NCBI RefSeq assembly: GCF_051020955.1
Contig: NC_135013.1
Span: forward strand, 42,909,087 to 42,973,086
Source of the DNA: Megalopta genalis
Lineage: Eukaryota > Arthropoda > Insecta > Hymenoptera > Halictidae
Direction: 5' to 3'
DNA length: 64,000 nucleotides
This document shows, in pieces, positions 46,660 to 58,049 of this stretch. The first letter of the stretch is position 1; the number at the start of each line of letters is the position of its first letter. The notes beneath the pieces are model-generated. The model was not told the origin of the DNA. It was given only the letters and a program-made list of their open reading frames with translations, and made no database searches. A program made the translations under genes and the position numbers.

Positions 46660-48526
46660 CTAGTTGTAGCTTCTATTATTACTTTTTTTACGATACTACT
46701 ATATTTATGTAAACAGGTTAACTCCATTCAATTTCCTTCATCGCTTCGATGATTAGCACTTCAAATTCCTGAATAACTTCTTTAATAGAACGGAACAATT
46801 TTTGGTTTTTGTATATCATCGTTTGAGCCCTTTAAAGCAAAAGTAGGCGTAAATCAATTTTTTGCTAGGTTCATTTAATCAACCAAATCATATTTAGTAT
46901 TATTAAATCATATTCAACTTAATTTTGCTTGATTTTTATTATTATTTTAAATTGAAGCTTCAAAATGCTTTACATGAGATAATTGTAACAATTTTTTATG
47001 TTGTTGCATTTTACAGAATTTTTAATTTATCCTTCATTACCATAAATTAACTTTTTTGTCTTACACCATTTTTTCATTTGAGCTTTCGACGGCTCATTTA
47101 CTTCTGATGCCAGATCTTGATAACAGAAGAATTAAACTTTGTTTCGATTTAGAAGAAATGAATAACATTGATATTTAATAGATTATGTACGAAATCTTCA
47201 TCGCGAGTCTGATTCGTTGTTACAGTGCAAGTGATGTACGTTGATATTTGATTGATAAAAAGTTACATCTCAAAGCAGACATCCAAAAACTTCAGAATAC
47301 ATAATCTATAGTATCTGCTATTTAGTGCGAACGATGCTTAGACATTAGCAGACTGCGGACTTATGAATTTTTAGCAAAAATGATTAGGTCAAAAACAAAA
47401 CTGTAAAAACATTATAAGAATTTATGAGTATTTTTACATTGTGTACAACTTGTTAAAATTATTAATACTCGAAGGACGGACGTTTTTCACAAGAACATAA
47501 CTAAAAACTGTTTTCAAGGTATATTTTAAGGTACGCCTTCTAACTATGTCAGTTTTTTCTACAAACCTTAATGAAACATGTGAAAATTTAAGTTCATTGT
47601 CAGAAATTAGATAATTAAATAACGACGTATATTCGTGGGTCCAAATGGAACCAAGCCCGAGTGTTAAAAGAAGAAAGACATTTTCATCTAACTTACGTTT
47701 GATATAATCGACTCAGACAATTTTTATTTGATGCAGTATGTGATTATGTAGATAAGTATGTGTCCTGATATGTATACCTGGCAAAGGTGTCGGTTTTTTC
47801 GAGATTATTGAATCAGGGTACTTTGCACAAACGTTGATTACTAAATTACATATTAATTAACAACAACGATGGTTTTCACTCTAACTTTTACATCTTCATT
47901 AAAAACCGCAATTTCATCATTAAACTCTAATGATTATGGTGAATATGCAATAACGCTCATAAGTATTCGAACGTATCACAAGTTGAAATAAATACAGGAT
48001 TGTTAGTAGATATACATATATGTCTGTTACCACTAACAATTCTGTAACAATTTATATATGTATATTCTTTACATACGTTTTACATTTCTAAATATAACAA
48101 AAATATAAACTATATAATAATTACAATGACTGTATATTTAGACCTCGGTCTAAGCGTCTTCTGTGAATGTGCCCGCTCTTTGCTTGAATAACAGTCATGC
48201 ATATTCTCGGCATCCGGTGAACTAATTTCATTAATGTTTTGTTTGTATTTCGGACTGTTCATTGTTACGTGGATGTTGAGAATATGCAAAGTTGGTATCC
48301 GAGTAAAACGCGGACATATTGAGGAAAGGCATTAAACCTCAAATAATGACAGACATTAAAATTTAAATAATGCACAAAATACTGTCGTCATACCGACTAT
48401 ACGTATATCTAATTTTAAAATGTAAATGCAATACTAAACAAATATAAGCAATAAATATCGGTTCCTACCAATAAATCTGTAATTTTTCAAACTTGTTTGA
48501 ATACTTATCAGTGATACTACATAATA
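46660..48526. other. No gene seen
   Basis: AT-rich. A family B left terminus (AGACTGCGGACTTATGAATT) lies at 47350-47370. No exon-like segments. Confidence 0.4.
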
Positions 48527-48734
48527 CAGTGGTATGAATAATTGTAAACTCAAAGTAACTTTTACATTATTAGTGATATTTAAACAAAATCTTAGCGAAA
48601 CATAATATTTGTATATTTCTATATTAGAAATAATAGAAAACAGAAATATATAAACATAGTCTCTTTTCAGTTTTTGTTTAAATATCGGTAAAAATGAAAA
48701 AATTATTTTAAGTTTATAATTATTCACATCATTG
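48527..48734. mobile_element. MITE family C copy with TA duplication
   Basis: The left end CAGTGGTATGAATAATTGTA is inverted at TATAATTATTCACATCATTG. TA is present on both sides (48525-48526 and 48735-48736). Same family as 6396-6595. Confidence 0.7.
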
Positions 48735-48767
48735 TAGGTGTTCTCTTTTAGCTGAAACACCCTGTAT

Positions 48768-49013
48768 ATTTAAGACAAAACTTAACAAAATACCATTGTT
48801 GTATATTTTCATATTAGAAATAATAGAAAGTAGAAATACACATATGTATTCCTATATTAGAAATAATAGAAAATTGAAATATACACACCTCTATATATAT
48901 TAAAAATAATAGAAAATAGAAACACATGGATATGTGACATTTTGTTAAGTTTTCGCTTAGATACCAGATAGAATGTAAAAGTTACTTTAAGGCTATAATT
49001 ATGCACATCGCTG
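48768..49013. mobile_element. MITE family C copy, second in tandem
   Basis: Ends ATAATTATGCACATCGCTG. The interior carries three direct copies of ATATTAGAAATAATAGAAA, explaining its extra length. Confidence 0.6.
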
Positions 49014-49920
49014 TAGTAAATATTAATATTCTTTCTCCTAGGAAGGAGATCATTAACTACAAAACAGTTTTAATCAGTATTGCTGCGAGGTTAATAATTG
49101 TGACCTTAAACGTATGTTACAGCCTAAGTTAATAATGAAAGGCAGGGATTGATGCAGAAAGCTGCAAAGATTAAAATTCGGATATGAGCTCTGGGATCAG
49201 TTGGTTTTCTCAGTCTCCTGCATCTCCGAGTGTCATCCACGTTCGTGAATGAAAATATTGATTTTTATTTGTTTCATCTCAGCATACTTTCAATTCCAAC
49301 AGGCATTCCAATATTGAGTGTCGAGACGTAGGACAGTTTATAGGATGGCTATAGGTTTCTTCGGATGCATTCCCTTTAATATACTTTTCACTCTTGACAG
49401 CTGTAATATTTTTACACGTTACTCTCTGTCTCTCTACGCTTTATTTATTACGACCTCGATTTTGTATCTTTTATAACTTCTGAGACAGTTAACTGGAGCG
49501 TACGATGAGCAGCAGTATACATATATATATACATTGACTACACATATTAATTAAGTATATTGATTCACTAGGGAATTAATTAGATTTGAAGTATTCATAA
49601 ATAAGATCCACTGGATTCTTGTTTGTACTGTAGTGATAATTAGGCAGCGGATTTGTTGAATTTATTGCAAAAATTAATAAAAGAAATACAGACTAGTGAA
49701 AATATTGGAAGAATATAAAAACATTGTTAAATTTGTAACGTATGGAGGTTTTCCACCGTGAGAATGTTTGGACTTCTTTCGCGAGTCATATGCGTCTTAC
49801 GGAGTTTCACAGGATCGCGTGTTTAGGTTCAAGTAAGGGCCTTTTGACGGTCCTCTGGAACGCGTAAACAAGGGTTTCAAGAAAGTAGAATTCCGAGCAC
49901 GTATGCATGTCCGAATTTTG
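49014..49920. other. No gene seen
   Basis: Positions 49140-49440 are GC-richer, with two acceptor-like sites (near 49222 and 49300) but only short open frames after them. An (AT)n run lies near 49520. Confidence 0.35.
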
Positions 49921-49923
49921 TGT

Positions 49924-49965
49924 TATAAAAGAACCACAAATTCGACGCTCATCACATTCATCAGT
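49924..49965 (+). promoter_or_regulatory. Candidate core promoter
   Basis: TATAAAAG at 49924-49931 with initiator-like TCATCA 25-27 bp downstream and ATCAGT a little further. The 49750-50050 region is GC-richer than its flanks. No coding frame follows. The minus-strand 79-codon frame over it has no support. Confidence 0.25.
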
Positions 49966-50049
49966 GCGTGAAAATCGAGAACACAGAATATACATAAAAT
50001 TCGCGAAACAGTACATGTTTAAATAAAGCCTTAGTTCTTTTGGCAATGT

Positions 50050-51154
50050 ACTATACTGTAGTATTAATATATCGAATCTAATTAATCTATCCAGTCAGAT
50101 TCTTATTCCAAGTAGTAGTTGGTACAACCCACACAGATATACTTTTACCGCTCGAGGTGTATCTAGATTTATCTTTTTCACGTTACGAGGCAAACACCTA
50201 ATTCCATCTATCCTAGTGACGATCCTTTAATGAAATAAGAATTGTCTAATCCACGAATCTCTTTTCTAGTGATAACCCTTTGATGGAATAAGCATCGACT
50301 AGTCCGCGACCATTCATAAATTCAAGGAAATCCAAACGGACCTCGGTCATTTATTTATAACTCCCCAGCCCTCGGTTCGTGACGCATTATTTTCAATTGA
50401 TTAAAACTATTAAAAGAAGAAATACATTTTTATTTAGATCTACTTTCATACAGTTGCTAAAGAAAATTTTGCCTAGTGATAATACTGAACTATTAATGAA
50501 AACCGGACTGAAAAAATAAGAGATTAAACCAAAAATACGGAAAATAAGTAGAAAAAACTGGTAAACTAATTGGCTTTATATTAAATGATTATAATACTAA
50601 GAAATTAATATCAATTAAAAAATCTAGAACAATTGTGAGACATTTTCACGCTGCAAACAGATCCAGGCACATTTTATTTCAAATGAAAATAAGATTCGTA
50701 ACAATTAATTTCGAATCATTATTTTCAATGGTGTTATTTGAAAATAAAAATCATGTGATTCATCTGAAATAATAGCAATTTTAAATAAGGAATTATTTTG
50801 TTATTCTGTAGTTCAAATACGACAAAATAAATAGCCCTCAATATAATATGTAATAACAAGATTTTATTTTAAGATAACCGGATAAGATGATGGCCAAACG
50901 TGCTACGTTACCAAATTGACTTTTGTTTAGATCTTTCGATAGGTCAGCGATTGAAAACCATCGCAGACAATTTTCAAGTCCTTAACCCACCACGATGTAG
51001 CTATAAAGTGAATAGCAAAATGATTAACAGATTATGCGCAATTTCTTCCGCAATACTCAACGGAAAATTATGAAAAAATGCATAAATCTTCTACCTAATG
51101 GGCACAAAACTCTGAATTTCTTAAATAAAAATTCTTTAGAAATAAGTTTTGTAT
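50050..51154. other. No gene seen; small 53-bp duplication
   Basis: Positions 50211-50263 and 50264-50316 are a diverged direct duplication (TCCTAGTGACGATCCTTTAA, then TTCTAGTGATAACCCTTTGA). The rest is AT-rich and runs into the piggyBac target. Confidence 0.45.
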
Positions 51155-52824
51155 TTAACACTATTCCTACCGACACTTCACGTATACCTATTCCTACCGC
51201 GACCGGTCAAATGACCGGTCTTTCACAACTTATATTTTCAATATTGAATGCAGACCAATAGCCAGTTTACCAGTATAAAAATATATTTTCTTTTATTCAA
51301 GAGTACATAATCTACATTTCATTCTTTTTCGTCGCATTTTTTACAAATGGGCTTCTCAACTGTACATTTTCCGCATACGTACTTTTTACATTTTAGACAG
51401 ATTTTGTTCGTCTTATTATCTTTACAATACCTTATCTGACATGTTTTCCGTTCACGGGAACCTGTACTTGTACTTGCGATGGGTATTGGTTGATTTTCTG
51501 TGCCGAGCTCTCGTTGATATTCGATGGCAAGTTCTTCTGCCAATTGGAATAGAAATTCCTGTCTTGTAATTTCTCCTCCCGCAGTTTCTTTATATAACAC
51601 CCATGCATTTATCCCGGCTAAATCCAAGATATTAAAAAATACTTGCAAAGGCCATCTCCGAAATTTAGATTTTACCGAATAATTTCTGGCCATTTGATCG
51701 GTCGCATCTACGCCAAATTTGGTGCTATTATACAATTGAATTGTTTCCGGTGATCGGGTGTCATTTACTTCAACTTGTACGGAGTTGTGCATTGAACTGA
51801 GAACTAGAACTTTCTTTCTTGGTTTGGCTTTGTAAATTGTCAACATACAATTATTTGAGCGATAGAGTTTGGTTGAGAAAAGTGCCATGTCGTCGTTTTT
51901 CAGTTTTGCCAGTCTTGGTAGCTCTTTTCTATTTGCTCTGATTGTCCCAATAATCGTAGTTTTTTTTTTGCTAAAAGTTTTGTTGCTAAAGGTAGGCTTG
52001 TAAAAAGTTGTCTGTGGTTATATTTCTTCCACATCCTACATACGATTCTGCTAATTTCATAGTGACGAACTCTCCAAGAGGAACTGATGGTTATGTCAAG
52101 GTTATGCCAAATATGGAAAGCCGTTTACGTACATCGGATGCTAACCAAAATTTTATACCAAATTTGTCCGGTTTATTGGGCATGTATTGAGTGAATCTAC
52201 ACCTTGCTTTCGTTGGAAACAATTGTTCGTCAATAGTAATATATGGTCCTGGTTTATAACAATTTTGACTGTTGTCAATAAACTTGTACCAAACTTCGGA
52301 AATCATGGCGAATTTATCGGTTTGTAACCGTTGGCTTCGTTGATTTCTGTCGTCAAATCGAATAAATCTCATAATCTCCGTAAAGTCATGTCTACTCATA
52401 GTATTTGAGAAAAAAGGCGGGCCCCACTTTTTATTCCATAGAAGTGCTATATCCATATTCTTAGCCTCATATGCGCCGCGTGCATACATAATTGCAAAAA
52501 TGCATATAACTTTGCAGTAGACAGTTCCCATTTATATCCCAACACTCTAAATGCCTCTGCCCCTGTGCACTTTCTTATAACTATTACAAAAATGTATAAA
52601 TCGTACTACCGGTCAAATGACCGGTCGTGGTAGGTAAGACAGACTACAAATATTTCTCAGAAAATAAACAATAAAAAAATAAGTGAATATTGAAAAATGT
52701 ATCATACATATATATGAGGAAAAGTCGTAAAGTTTAAAGGCGATTCACTTACGTTGAATGTAAGAAATTCCAATTGAAAATTTAAAAACGGTCATTTGAC
52801 CGGTCCCGGTAGGAATAGTGTTAA
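51155..52824 (-). mobile_element. piggyBac-family DNA transposon, degraded
   Basis: TTAA target duplications at 51155-51158 and 52821-52824 enclose perfect 14-bp inverted repeats, CACTATTCCTACCG at 51159-51172 and its complement at 52807-52820. An inner palindrome, ACCGGTCAAATGACCGGT, occurs next to the left end (51201-51220) and twice near the right end (52608-52626 and 52789-52805). The terminal CTATTCCTACCG word is repeated at 51188-51199. At 1,662 bp it is shorter than an autonomous piggyBac of about 2.4 kb. It sits in the AT-rich tandem DNA that continues on its right. Confidence 0.92.
51319..52600 (-). pseudogene. Broken piggyBac transposase
   Basis: Minus-strand DDE transposase of the piggyBac family (DDE_Tnp_1_7), which cuts and pastes at TTAA. 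It is read in several frames. An N-terminal piece with FRVLGYKWELSTAKLYA lies at about 52500-52590. Then MYARGAYEAKNMDIALLWNK through ITIDEQLFPTKARCRFTQYM (52091-52531) holds the first catalytic Asp. A piece with GRNITTDNF (about 52010-52090) holds the second. The C-terminal 189 codons (51319-51888) hold the third in FGVDATDQMARNYSVKSKF. The end is a Cys-rich domain (CLKCKKYVCGKCTVEKPICK). Breaks seen: a frameshift near 52500, an in-frame TAA at 52091-52093 where a few codons also seem lost, and a frameshift near 52005-52010. The first hundred or so residues are missing. All three catalytic Asp survive, so loss of function is recent but certain from the breaks. Confidence 0.9.
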
Positions 52825-52844
52825 AAACAGTTCATTCAAATAAA

Positions 52845-53060
52845 TCTGCTATAACTTAAAATCTTTAATTAAATTCTTATTAAAAATCTATTGATTTTTA
52901 CAATTCAAATTTGTAATAAAAATTCATTAGAATTAAATTTTATATTAAAAATTTATTGTAATCGAGTTCATCCCCCATTTAAAATCAATTAACCTAAATT
53001 TATAATAAGAATCTATTATAATATTGAATGAATAAAAAATCTGCTTAAAATTCTCAATTA
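52845..53060. repeat. AT-rich degenerate tandem repeat
   Basis: Words such as TTAAATTCTTATTAAAAATC and ATCTATTATAA recur about every 50 bp. Similar DNA lies at 38160-38310 and left of the piggyBac insertion. Confidence 0.5.
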
Positions 53061-53152
53061 AATCAATCTGAAATAATGTTATTTCAGAAGTGTTCACAGG
53101 CATGGATATAATTATGAAATAAAATAACATGTCATTTGAAGTAATATGTATA

Positions 53153-53476
53153 TCAAGTAATGCCATTTTTTCTATTTGGACGATATATTGTCTTGAACTT
53201 GCGATGAACGCTGAGCTCAAGCTGTTCTATTTCATTTAGTTTTGCCTTGACCGACAAATGTTCCAATTTGTCGTTAGTTCGGTTAAAGATTTCGCATGAA
53301 ACAGGAATGAAACAGTCGCGTATTTTCGATTCAAATACGATTTTGAACACTGTAGAGAATATTGTCTCGCAGTATATGTACATATGTATGCGCGATACGT
53401 ATAACGCGCGGCCATAAGTTATAAAATATCCGAGAGATTTCATTGCACAAACAACCTTGTCCCGGTTCATATACAA
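53153..53476 (-). CDS. Hypothetical open frame, 107 codons
   Basis: The frame opens with TTG. The first ATG is the third codon, giving about 105 residues. It ends at TGA 53153-53155. The composition is protein-like (SKIRDCFIPVSCEIFNRTND, then KLNEIEQLELSVHRKFKTIY), with a charged C-terminal half and higher GC than the flanks. No domain, signal peptide or splice context is recognised. It may be a host exon or a decayed element gene; chance is not excluded. Confidence 0.25.
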   Translation of the reverse strand: MYMNRDKVVCAMKSLGYFITYGRALYVSRIHMYIYCETIFSTVFKIVFESKIRDCFIPVSCEIFNRTNDKLEHLSVKAKLNEIEQLELSVHRKFKTIYRPNRKNGIT

Positions 53477-53479
53477 ACT

Positions 53480-56400
53480 TATGCCAAATGAGTGAGCTAT
53501 TTCTAAATATGAAATTGAAGTTTTGAAAATGAAAACAAATGCAATTGTAATTACATCTTTTATTTGTTATGCATAATATGAACGATTTTCACATTTTACG
53601 AGGTTTACATATTACATATTTATTTGTATCTAGATTTTCATAATAAAATAAATTTGGAGTATATTTGTATTTAGTTGTATTGTTACAACTAACATGTGAG
53701 AAAAGAATCGCAGAATTTGAACATAAGAGCTTACAACAATTGGTTACCCAACTATTTTGTGGTTTTTTAAAGCTTTATGAACGAACGTTATACAACATGT
53801 AAGATTAACCTGTATATACAAATTCCTAATTTTGTTTTCATTCAAGAGATTATTTTGAATGAGTCCGTCACTTTTACAGCTCCATCTTCTATTGTCCTTA
53901 TTATGCCACTTAAGGATGTATATTTTACTTATCACACAATAATTTTTAAAACTGAACTTACTGGTCATTACAATGATTAGAAATCCTGAACCATTTGTCC
54001 GAATTTGGCAAAATCCGTTGTATTTAAGCTGTGGAATCGCCGTTTAAATATTTTCTAAAACACCAATTAATAACTAAAGTACTAATGCTGTACAATTCAC
54101 AAAGCCGATTTCATTCTTTACATTGTAAATATGTTAGAAACAAAGTCACGTTTATTCATAAAAGTTGAGAAACTAATATTTTATTAAACCAATTATTATA
54201 TGTTAAACTAATATTTATAAGAAATTGAATAACGGTGCTTTATTTACTGATCGAAACAGTACAGATTTAACAATTTTTAAAAAATAAATATACATGTACG
54301 TAAATAAATTCAAATCAAAATGGTTACAAAAGATTTCCTGCGCATACAGACCGATGATTGAAAGCTGTCTGCATATGTATAACGCCTGACCTATTTTGCA
54401 TAGAAATATTTTGTCAAATATTAAATACGCATTTCATATCTTCTTACATCGAATATTACTTGCATGCCAACTTCTTTTTTTATTGAACTATTTACTTTGT
54501 ATAAATATGCAACCACGGTCATGAAACATTTATTTTACGTTCAAATTCATTCATTTCTCTGCCGATTCGATGTATTTTCGTGTAAAACAATCAAATGTAT
54601 ACATTTGTATACAGGGTGAACAGAATAACTCGATTACTATGAATATTTTCCTTCTGTTTTTTATCGTGTTGAAGAAATGGCACGGTTAACAGAAAATTGT
54701 TCTTTTATTTTATCGCGATTTTTTTTAGATTTATCGAAAAAATCAATGGAACAACAACAAAACAGCGAAAATATTTAAAGAATGTACAGAAACTGTTGTA
54801 TTATCTTAAAATGATTAAGTAAAAAAATTCATTGTTACGTAGCTCTTGTATTTCACATCAAAATCTATAGTCCAATCATAACATTTTCCTCTACAAACCA
54901 AACAATGTTTCCCGTTGAAACTTCTTTATATTATCAAAAACAAGTAAAATATACAAAGTGATTAAATTAATTTTTATTCATCCAATATATTTTAGTACAT
55001 TTTCTTTCTTTGAGAGATATTTATCACAGAAGTATATAATTATTTATCGCCAAAATCGCGAAAAAGCTTAAAAATATTCGAAATGTTTCGAAACAACTTG
55101 TTTCCTCTCCAACTTCCAGTGTTGAGAACCGAATGCAATGCATAACGTTTAATCGAGTACTACACTCAAGTCGAGTGTTGCCCACTTAGTGGTCGCGTAT
55201 CTGAAACTTTATCATAACCGCTATCCGGGAAGGTGGAACTCGAACGACGACATATGTATGTACATTCTTTTTTTCAACAGTCACTTCTGAATGAGTTAAC
55301 AGAGTGACAAACAATTAATACAGAAATTATTGGGTAACGCAAAATTACATGTCCTCAGTTTGATGGATATTGACAAATGTAAGTAACTTGTCGCAAAACT
55401 TAAACTTGCAAATTAGAAACTTTGCTTCTTATCATTATATTGCATACGTGTTTCCGTTTCCATTCTAGGCCAATATTTCGTGTGAACGCAATAATCAGCA
55501 CCCTTTTTTATATATCTTATGATGATATTTTTGTGTAATAAAGTGTGTTTTATTCTATCGGTTCTATGGTGACCAAACAAAAATAAATTAGTTTTCTTCA
55601 ACTGAATAAAATTTACCCCTTTTTAGAAAAATATCGTGTTCGGCGCACTCTCAAATATAACATACTTCATTCATTATTGTATCAACTATAAAGTTATAAA
55701 TAACCGAAGTTATAAAGTTATAAAAACCGAAAAATTTTTTGGTAGTTTTATAGTTATGAGACGCAGTGTAGCTCATGAAAGTTAACCGTATCTTAGTGCC
55801 GGAATATTTTTGTGAATCATTGTGTTTAGTAGACTACGTAACACAATATATGAAATCTTCATTGCAAGTTTGACTCGTTATGTGGGAAGAGTTAATAAGA
55901 AATGTTAACAATCGATAGTTGTAAGTCCCAAGAATTTCCTTGAGCATCAGTCTAGAACTAGCAGAGATAGGATGTAAATCTTAACTACACAAAATAGCGA
56001 CAACAAAACAAACATTACCAGTTATCGAACAACATCTCTCAATCGGAACGTACAGAAACTAGCATCTGTAGTACGGTCAAAATATGAGTCCCAAATTCAA
56101 TAATGATCAACGTGTCATAAACCTTGAGAAACGGTACATCGCTCAATAGATTCGCTAAGTTCTGAACTTCGCTTTCGATTTTTGCCTTTGCCTCTGCACG
56201 ATACACTGCAAAGGATTTTCGTCCTCACAAACGACACCGTGAGCGACAACGATTGAATTCAAACACGATTTGCTCTGGAGGCAACTCGATTGCTTACGGT
56301 AGAACCTCGCTTGTTGTATGAAGCGGGCCGAAAATGCGTGCGAAAATCGAGGTTGTGAAACGAAAGAAGTAACCAATGATCTCACGTTTCTTGTAACGTC

Positions 56401-56542
56401 GATTTTCTATTGTTTTCACGAACTAGCCGCAGCACAGTGCAGTATTTGGCCTCAAAAGTTGGCCGAAAGTATTTATTCGATTTCGTGAGAACAGAAATAC
56501 TATTTGAAAACGAAATAATGCCATTATTTAGGTTAAGGGTAT
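53480..56542. other. No gene supported
   Basis: AT-rich, mostly unique. A TATACAGGGTGAAC word at 54609 resembles a transposon end. Positions 55100-55260 and 56080-56470 are GC-richer. The minus frames over 56155-56615 show no domain. Confidence 0.4.
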
Positions 56543-56686
56543 TACAGTAAATTCTCTCCAATTGTAAACAGAAATGGACAATTTGGAAAGAGATCTCGAG
56601 AGGAGGCTCGAACAATCGTATCTCCTCTTCCCAAATTGTCCATTTTTGTTTACAAGCTGAGGAACAATCGCAAAGAATTTACTGTA
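56543..56686. mobile_element. Small Tc1/mariner-type MITE
   Basis: TACAGTAAATTCTCTC on the left and GAATTTACTGTA on the right are inverted ends that include the TA duplication. The arms continue with GTAAACAGAAATGGACAATT and AATTGTCCATTTTTGTTTAC. 144 bp in total. Confidence 0.8.
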
Positions 56687-56959
56687 TTGAGGTTGTACGG
56701 AATACTGCTTCGTTATCGAGAAAATCGACTTTGAATATTCAGCGAATACGCATACAAATAACTATGGTTTAAATTTTAGATGGATGGATCTCGATATATA
56801 AGTCACATATTAATAATATTAATCTAATTACTATTAACGCTATATACTATGTTACTCATTTCCGTCTACGGATTACAAACGGATTTAAATGGAAGTAAGA
56901 CATATAATTTAATTATTAACTTAATTCCTTAAATGCTGAATATATTCAAAGTTAATTTT

Positions 56960-57001
56960 CACGGCAACAAAGCCTCAACTGAACAAATTTTATTCTTTAT
57001 T
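56960..57001 (-). terminator. Candidate polyadenylation region
   Basis: On the minus strand, 16 and 23 bp after the TAA of the exon at 57017-57166, come two AATAAA signals (complement of TTTATT at 56996-57001 and 56989-56994). These are followed by GT-rich sequence (TTGTTCAGTTGAGGCTTTGT). AATAAA is common by chance in AT-rich DNA; the order and spacing are the support. Confidence 0.4.
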
Positions 57002-57016
57002 TTCGATTCGTTTTTT

Positions 57017-57166
57017 TTATGTAGAATCTCCCACTTCATGGTTGTACCACCGATGCTGGGACGTCATGTGTAACTGGTACATGTTTTTGAACTCTTGGCG
57101 TATTACCGTCACTCCGTAATTAATGTGCATAACCCACTTTGCAGAAATACCAGCTGTGCCCATACC
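57017..57166 (-). CDS. Candidate terminal coding exon of a host gene
   Basis: The minus strand is open for 49 codons to TAA (57017-57019) directly after an AG (AAACATAG) at 57167-57168. A CCTAAC branch-point-like word lies about 50 nt upstream. The residues read GMGTAGISAKWVMHINYGVT, then VIRQEFKNMYQLHMTSQHRW and YNHEVGDST, a composition unlike random AT-rich translation. The other two frames of this strand close quickly. GC content is well above that of the flanks, and polyadenylation-like signals follow. The pattern, a short hydrophobic part and then a basic and aromatic tail, would suit the C-terminus of a small membrane protein, but I cannot name it. Upstream exons should lie at higher coordinates; none was found convincingly. 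Confidence 0.42.
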   Translation of the reverse strand, partial: GMGTAGISAKWVMHINYGVTVIRQEFKNMYQLHMTSQHRWYNHEVGDST

Positions 57167-57169
57167 CTA

Positions 57170-57920
57170 TGTTTAATACAATTTATACAGTTTAACAATT
57201 TAATTTAAGTTAGGATAGGCTATCAGAAAGTTAATTTAGTATAAATATATTAAAAAATGTATGAGGAACAAATTACAAATATTTAGAACCTATTGGTATT
57301 TCGGTCACGGTAACTGATACAAGTAGCTTTTTAAAGTATCGGTAATTGGAATATTTACATTATTTTCATTTTTCATTATTTTCACATCAAATTTCAGTCT
57401 TCGACGTTCTGAAAATATTTAATTGTATAACTGGAGAACTAAACGATATGAAATGCAAGGAAAAGTTAATTGTCACGTTAGACAAATGGAAACAGATTTA
57501 ACCGGAGTATTTAAATAAAATCATCTGTAACAAGCCTAAGCGATTACATTCATTTTCTTACTTCGGTAAGAAAACAAAAGGGTCAACCGACAAAATATTA
57601 ATATTATGATAACACGATTAAAAAGATTTTCATTTTAAATTTTGTCACAATCTTGTTTATCGCTTATTATACAAAAGAACATGTGCAATAAATAAACAAA
57701 ATTTATGTTTCCACTTACAAACAATTGATTCAATAATACTATCGTAAACAGTAAAAAGGAGCAATAATTTTTCTAATAATATCGTGTCCGAATATTAATG
57801 CGAGTCACTGTACATGAAGGAAAAATGTCGGTGTCTGGAACGCTTACCGTACTAGAATTTTACAAAGAAATGAACAGGATAACAAATTTACAAATGTAAA
57901 TTACTAGAATACACATTTTC
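57170..57920. other. No gene seen; possible intron
   Basis: AT-rich, non-repetitive by eye. If the terminal exon at 57017-57166 is real this would be its upstream intron. Confidence 0.35.
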
Positions 57921-57924
57921 TTTT

Positions 57925-58045
57925 GTAATTAAACTCGTTTCGCAATTTTTGAGAAATACTTTTTAGCCACTATCTAGTAAACTAATCCCTCTAACATATC
58001 AAAACAATTTAAATCGCTTGGCCCAATTATAAAAAAGGTTGTATG
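57925..58045. repeat. Fragment of MITE family A
   Basis: CCACTATCTAGTAAACTAAT and AATTTAAATCGCTTGGCCCA match the right half of the full copies. Confidence 0.5.
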
Positions 58046-58049
58046 AAGT

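Noticed and set aside
52008..52190. 60-codon plus frame
   Set aside because: Antisense to the piggyBac transposase remnant.
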